A stretch of DNA of 64,000 bases from Halodesulfovibrio aestuarii (GTDB taxonomy: Bacteria; Desulfobacterota; Desulfovibrionia; Desulfovibrionales; Desulfovibrionaceae). Made by a program: the position numbers and the translations under genes. Each line of letters begins with the position of its first letter. The first letter of the stretch is position 1. The stretch lies in the NCBI RefSeq assembly GCF_050571805.1, contig NZ_CP192219.1; one strand, written 5' to 3'. The notes below the pieces were generated by a model that was not told where the DNA came from, did no database searches, and worked only from the letters and a program-made list of their open reading frames with translations. Of this stretch, positions 60,878 through 64,000 are shown piece by piece.

Positions 60878-63800
60878 CTACGCTTCCAGTTTTTCACCAC
60901 AGAAGGGGCAGAATGCCATGCCTTCCATGGAGAGAGGCTTCTGGCAAGCCTCGTTGCTGCATCGGCGTGGGATTGGACCAAGCTCAATAAGCAGGTCGCC
61001 CTCTTTAACCGGAACCATCATTTTGGTATCTTTGTAGTCAGCAGTTTTGAGTACACGTTTAACCATAGCATCTGCTGGGCTTACGACTGCTTTTTCCTGT
61101 TTCATAATGGAAACGTTGAAGAGTTCTTCACCCTTTTTAACTACATCACCCGGATTAACATACATTATCCAGAGATCGCCATTTGATGGCGCAGCTATAT
61201 GAAGAGGATTGTTTGGATCAGCTTTTTCGCTTCCAGCATGTTCCTCTTCTTGTGGTGTTGCCACCTGAACGTCGTAACTCATAATATCCGAGTCAAGAAC
61301 ATACCGCACAACGCACTTTCCGTTGTTAGCTGGTGCAGAAATGTGCAGAATGGTCATTGAATGCGGCTTTGCGTTATCATCAACAAAGTGCAGTTCTCTA
61401 CCGGTTTCAAGCCCTTCAAACCAGACATCAAGCGGAATGTTGTTCGGGTTGCCAAAGTCTCGTTTAAATCGGACAGTCTTGAGAGCGTCAGCCGGATGGT
61501 TGAGGAACATAATAAATTCCTCGTCTGTTGGCTTACGACGGATCTGACTAATGAAATCTGTTTCCTCAGCCGCAAGGTTAAGGTCTTCCAACGTTGTTAA
61601 TGGAGACGCTTCAGTGCGGGTTGCAATGGCATGTTTCCACTCTGCTGATCCAAAAGCACTCTGGTATACCCAGTCTGCAGGGAAGCCTAGTGGTAGTTTA
61701 CCAAATTTACCAAGGAGCAGATCCCGGAATGCATCATTACTATCTTGATAGATAGCAAGACGCGCTTCTTTCATTTCGTCACTCAATTCACGTTCTTCGA
61801 ACTTGGTAACGTATTCAAGCACTTCTAACAAGTAGCGAACTTCTTCTTCGCCACCGCGTTTATATGCGTTGGTTACAGCAAGGAAAGCGGTGTTCCATGT
61901 AATTTGGGAACCAGGTGTTACATCATGGTAACGTACAACTTTCCGGGTTCCGGCAAGGAATTTAAGCATGTAGGGAAGAAGGTGAATATATCCCTGCTTT
62001 AATGCGCCTTCCTGTGAAGAGGAAGTTGCACCACCAGGCATCGCATGATGTACAACATCATGATCAATTCCCTGAAAGAATGGTGCAGTATATTTGTCGT
62101 AATATGGCATGATCTGTTTGAGTGCGAAATTACACTCACGGATCATATCTTTATTAAGATTGGTCTTGAGTCCAAGCTCTTCCTCAATGTATGCCGCAGT
62201 GGAAAGCACTTCGCCCTGTCCATACCAGCGAACTGCAGCACCAATGCCAGTATCGACAATATGTGCGCCAGCTTTAGCAGCTGCGCCCACAGTCGGCACG
62301 AAAAGGCCGTCAGTGCAGTGTCTGTGGTAATGGGTAACAAGGGAAGGCCATTGCTTACGAATTGCAGTAATAAGCTCAGTCACAAAGCGTGGTGGGCATA
62401 CACCCGCCATATCTTTAAGGCCGAGGATAATCATTTCGGAAGCTCTTCGTATGCTAACACCCGCTACGTCTGCAACCATTGAAAGAATTGCTTCTGTTAC
62501 CAACAGGTAGTGCTTAACATCAAAGCCTTTCGCCCATGAAAGAGATATAGCTGGTTCAAAGACTACTTCGTTACGATTCAAAGCTACTTCTGCAAACGGA
62601 CGCATGTTTTCTACATGGTTCAGGAAGTCGAAGCAGCGAATAACATCGTAATGATCACAAATCATCTCACCGGTTGCCCGCATAAGGTTCTGTGGCTGTG
62701 GTTTGTAGCCAAGAACGTTTGTTGAGCGGATAAGGATTTGTTTAAGAGTCTTAGGAGCAAACTGGTTCCACTCTTTTGCTTCGGTGAACGGGTACGTCAT
62801 GTTGGCAAGCATTGCTACATGGAAATGTGCCCCACCACCGTTTTCGATAGAGAAGAATCCACAGTTATCAAGGTATGGGCCAATAATTCTGTCCTCTGCA
62901 AGACGGAATCGGTTGCCACTGTTAGACTGCGTGATATCGCGCGGAGTAGTGTCGCAGAAATGTACGTAGTCTGAGTCTCGTACAAAATCTAACAACGCGG
63001 TGCGGTCACCGCGAGGATAAGCAGGCGCAGCCTTTAATACAGGGAGCTTAATTTTTGGTAATACAGGTTTGAACTCACCGATACGTGGTGTATCCTTCGA
63101 ACGGTATTCACCAAGCTGCACATGAGGGTTAAAACCCTTTGCAGAAATTCCTGCAATCAGTTTGGAGAGGCGTTCAGCTTCAGGAGCCAGATCTGTGTAA
63201 CAGAGCAGTTCAGGTGTGTTACCAATAAAGTTGGTAGTAAAATCACCCTCTCTAAATTTAGGATGACGAATCACCTGCTTAAAGAACGGGATGGTTGTTT
63301 TAACACCACCAATGGAGTACTCGTTAAGAGCACGTTCCATAGTTCCCAGAACTTTTTTCCAACCACGGCCATGAGAGATGAGCAGTGCACCCGCAGAGTC
63401 GTAGTTAGACGGGAAGTCGTAGCCGGCAGATAAGTTGGAATCAATACGGATGCCAGGTCCACCAGGAGAAATGTATCGAGATATCACACCACAGTTAGGT
63501 GCAAAATCATCCTGAGGATCTTCGCAGTTGATACGTAATTGCATCGCCATCTGGGACGGTGGGAATTCTTCTTCATTAAGACGGAGTTCAGCACCGAATG
63601 CAACCGCAATTTGCTCTTCTACAAGGTCGATTCCGTAACGCACTTCAGTAATACCATGTTCAACCTGCAGACGAGTGTTGACCTCAATAAGATACGGTTC
63701 GCCGTTAGGAGTTACAAGGAATTCAACTGTAGCAAGAGAATCGTATCCAACAGCCTTAATAAGACTGCGTGAATATTCTTTGAGTCGAGCACGTAGTTCT

Positions 63801-64000
63801 GGAGTAATAAGTTCAGAAGGAGATGGAGTAATCTCTACCAGCTTCTGGTGGTTACGTTGAATACTGCAATCACGTTCGTCAAATGCAAATACGTTTCCGT
63901 GTTTGTCGCTGATTACCTGAATTTCGATATGGCGCGCGGATGCAAGGAATTTTTCGATATACAGACGTGGGTTACCGAAAGATGCTTGCGCCATTGTAGA
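60878..64000 (-). CDS. Pyruvate carboxylase, 5' end outside window, with a C-terminal zinc ribbon
   Basis: Carboxylates pyruvate to oxaloacetate. At least 1038 residues are visible. The biotin carboxylase domain is cut at its start; it keeps EVNTRLQVEHG near 105. The carboxyltransferase domain carries DTTPRDITQS (usual DTTFRDAHQS), LKDMAG with the metal-binding Lys and HYHRHCTDG (usual HTHDTAG). The BCCP domain has IMKQEKAV at the biotin-lysine, where M-K-M is usual. After it comes RRCSNEACQ...CPFCGEKLEA, a Zn ribbon not found in typical enzymes. These changes keep the function plausible but not certain. Confidence 0.85.
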   Translation of the reverse strand, partial: STMAQASFGNPRLYIEKFLASARHIEIQVISDKHGNVFAFDERDCSIQRNHQKLVEITPSPSELITPELRARLKEYSRSLIKAVGYDSLATVEFLVTPNGEPYLIEVNTRLQVEHGITEVRYGIDLVEEQIAVAFGAELRLNEEEFPPSQMAMQLRINCEDPQDDFAPNCGVISRYISPGGPGIRIDSNLSAGYDFPSNYDSAGALLISHGRGWKKVLGTMERALNEYSIGGVKTTIPFFKQVIRHPKFREGDFTTNFIGNTPELLCYTDLAPEAERLSKLIAGISAKGFNPHVQLGEYRSKDTPRIGEFKPVLPKIKLPVLKAAPAYPRGDRTALLDFVRDSDYVHFCDTTPRDITQSNSGNRFRLAEDRIIGPYLDNCGFFSIENGGGAHFHVAMLANMTYPFTEAKEWNQFAPKTLKQILIRSTNVLGYKPQPQNLMRATGEMICDHYDVIRCFDFLNHVENMRPFAEVALNRNEVVFEPAISLSWAKGFDVKHYLLVTEAILSMVADVAGVSIRRASEMIILGLKDMAGVCPPRFVTELITAIRKQWPSLVTHYHRHCTDGLFVPTVGAAAKAGAHIVDTGIGAAVRWYGQGEVLSTAAYIEEELGLKTNLNKDMIRECNFALKQIMPYYDKYTAPFFQGIDHDVVHHAMPGGATSSSQEGALKQGYIHLLPYMLKFLAGTRKVVRYHDVTPGSQITWNTAFLAVTNAYKRGGEEEVRYLLEVLEYVTKFEERELSDEMKEARLAIYQDSNDAFRDLLLGKFGKLPLGFPADWVYQSAFGSAEWKHAIATRTEASPLTTLEDLNLAAEETDFISQIRRKPTDEEFIMFLNHPADALKTVRFKRDFGNPNNIPLDVWFEGLETGRELHFVDDNAKPHSMTILHISAPANNGKCVVRYVLDSDIMSYDVQVATPQEEEHAGSEKADPNNPLHIAAPSNGDLWIMYVNPGDVVKKGEELFNVSIMKQEKAVVSPADAMVKRVLKTADYKDTKMMVPVKEGDLLIELGPIPRRCSNEACQKPLSMEGMAFCPFCGEKLEA

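Overview
The window is a compact, mostly housekeeping chromosome segment (roughly 43-46% GC by eye) from a Gram-negative anaerobe. Gene content points to a Desulfovibrio-type sulfate reducer of the Desulfovibrionaceae, probably a lower-GC Halodesulfovibrio-like lineage. The clues are LPS export and acylation genes (msbA, lpxL-like, lapA/lapB), lolA and bamD, dapL-type lysine synthesis, an oversized PEP synthase-like enzyme next to pyruvate carboxylase, polyferredoxin/FAD oxidoreductases, an Mrp/NBP35 ATPase and a DHH-CBS-tRNA nucleotidyltransferase fusion. The genus is an inference from protein content, not from a 16S gene. No rRNA, CRISPR array, intact insertion sequence or prophage is visible.

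Layout. 1-11.2 kb (mainly +): the 3' part of clpA with aat (N-degron proteolysis), uvrB with a K+ channel, then ligA-dapB-nadE. 11.2-13.8 kb (-): a cytoplasmic molybdopterin oxidoreductase and a tandem-ACT protein. 14-15.7 kb (+): a GltD-like FAD/NAD oxidoreductase with a four-cluster ferredoxin. 16-18.2 kb (-): an M23 peptidase and a CBS-pair protein. 18.3-28.3 kb (+): pcm-yqaA, mrp, pgsA with a small coiled-coil/FtsB-like/TPR/lipoprotein cluster, fbp, tsaD, trxA-trxB-bamD. 28.3-31.1 kb: a Crp/Fnr regulator, tRNA-Gln(UUG), a small Zn-ribbon peptide and a CI/S24-type repressor. 31-41 kb (-): mutS with a lipoprotein, lapB-lapA-HIT, the DHH-CBS-nucleotidyltransferase, xerD and a TauE exporter. 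41.3-45.1 kb (+): a chemoreceptor, dapL-folK and a TRASH/YHS protein. 45.7-49 kb (-): two acyltransferases and msbA. 49.2-51.7 kb (+): yedF-like and a pseudouridine synthase with a long Arg/Gly-rich repeat extension. 51.7-56 kb (-): aroQ-efp and ftsK-lolA. 56.1-56.9 kb (+): engB. 57-64 kb (-): pyruvate carboxylase (5' end outside the window) and the PEP synthase-like enzyme.

How genes work together. ClpA (with off-window ClpS/ClpP) and Aat form the bacterial N-degron pathway. dapB and dapL serve lysine/peptidoglycan synthesis. Pyruvate carboxylase, the PEP synthase-like enzyme and fructose-1,6-bisphosphatase form an anaplerotic/gluconeogenic set. msbA, two acyltransferases and lapA/lapB serve LPS synthesis, while lolA and bamD handle lipoprotein and outer-membrane protein delivery. 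UvrB, LigA and MutS cover DNA repair.

Most notable observations: (i) a perfect 22-bp palindrome downstream of the K+ channel gene is matched at 19 of 22 positions by a site over the -10 region of the S24 repressor's own promoter, a candidate operator pair; (ii) folK, and possibly ftsK, appear to use AUC/AUU start codons behind strong Shine-Dalgarno sequences; (iii) an RluB-like enzyme carries about 380 residues of Arg/Gly-rich repeats; (iv) pyruvate carboxylase carries a C-terminal zinc ribbon and altered motifs. I found no clear multi-gene system that looks entirely undescribed.
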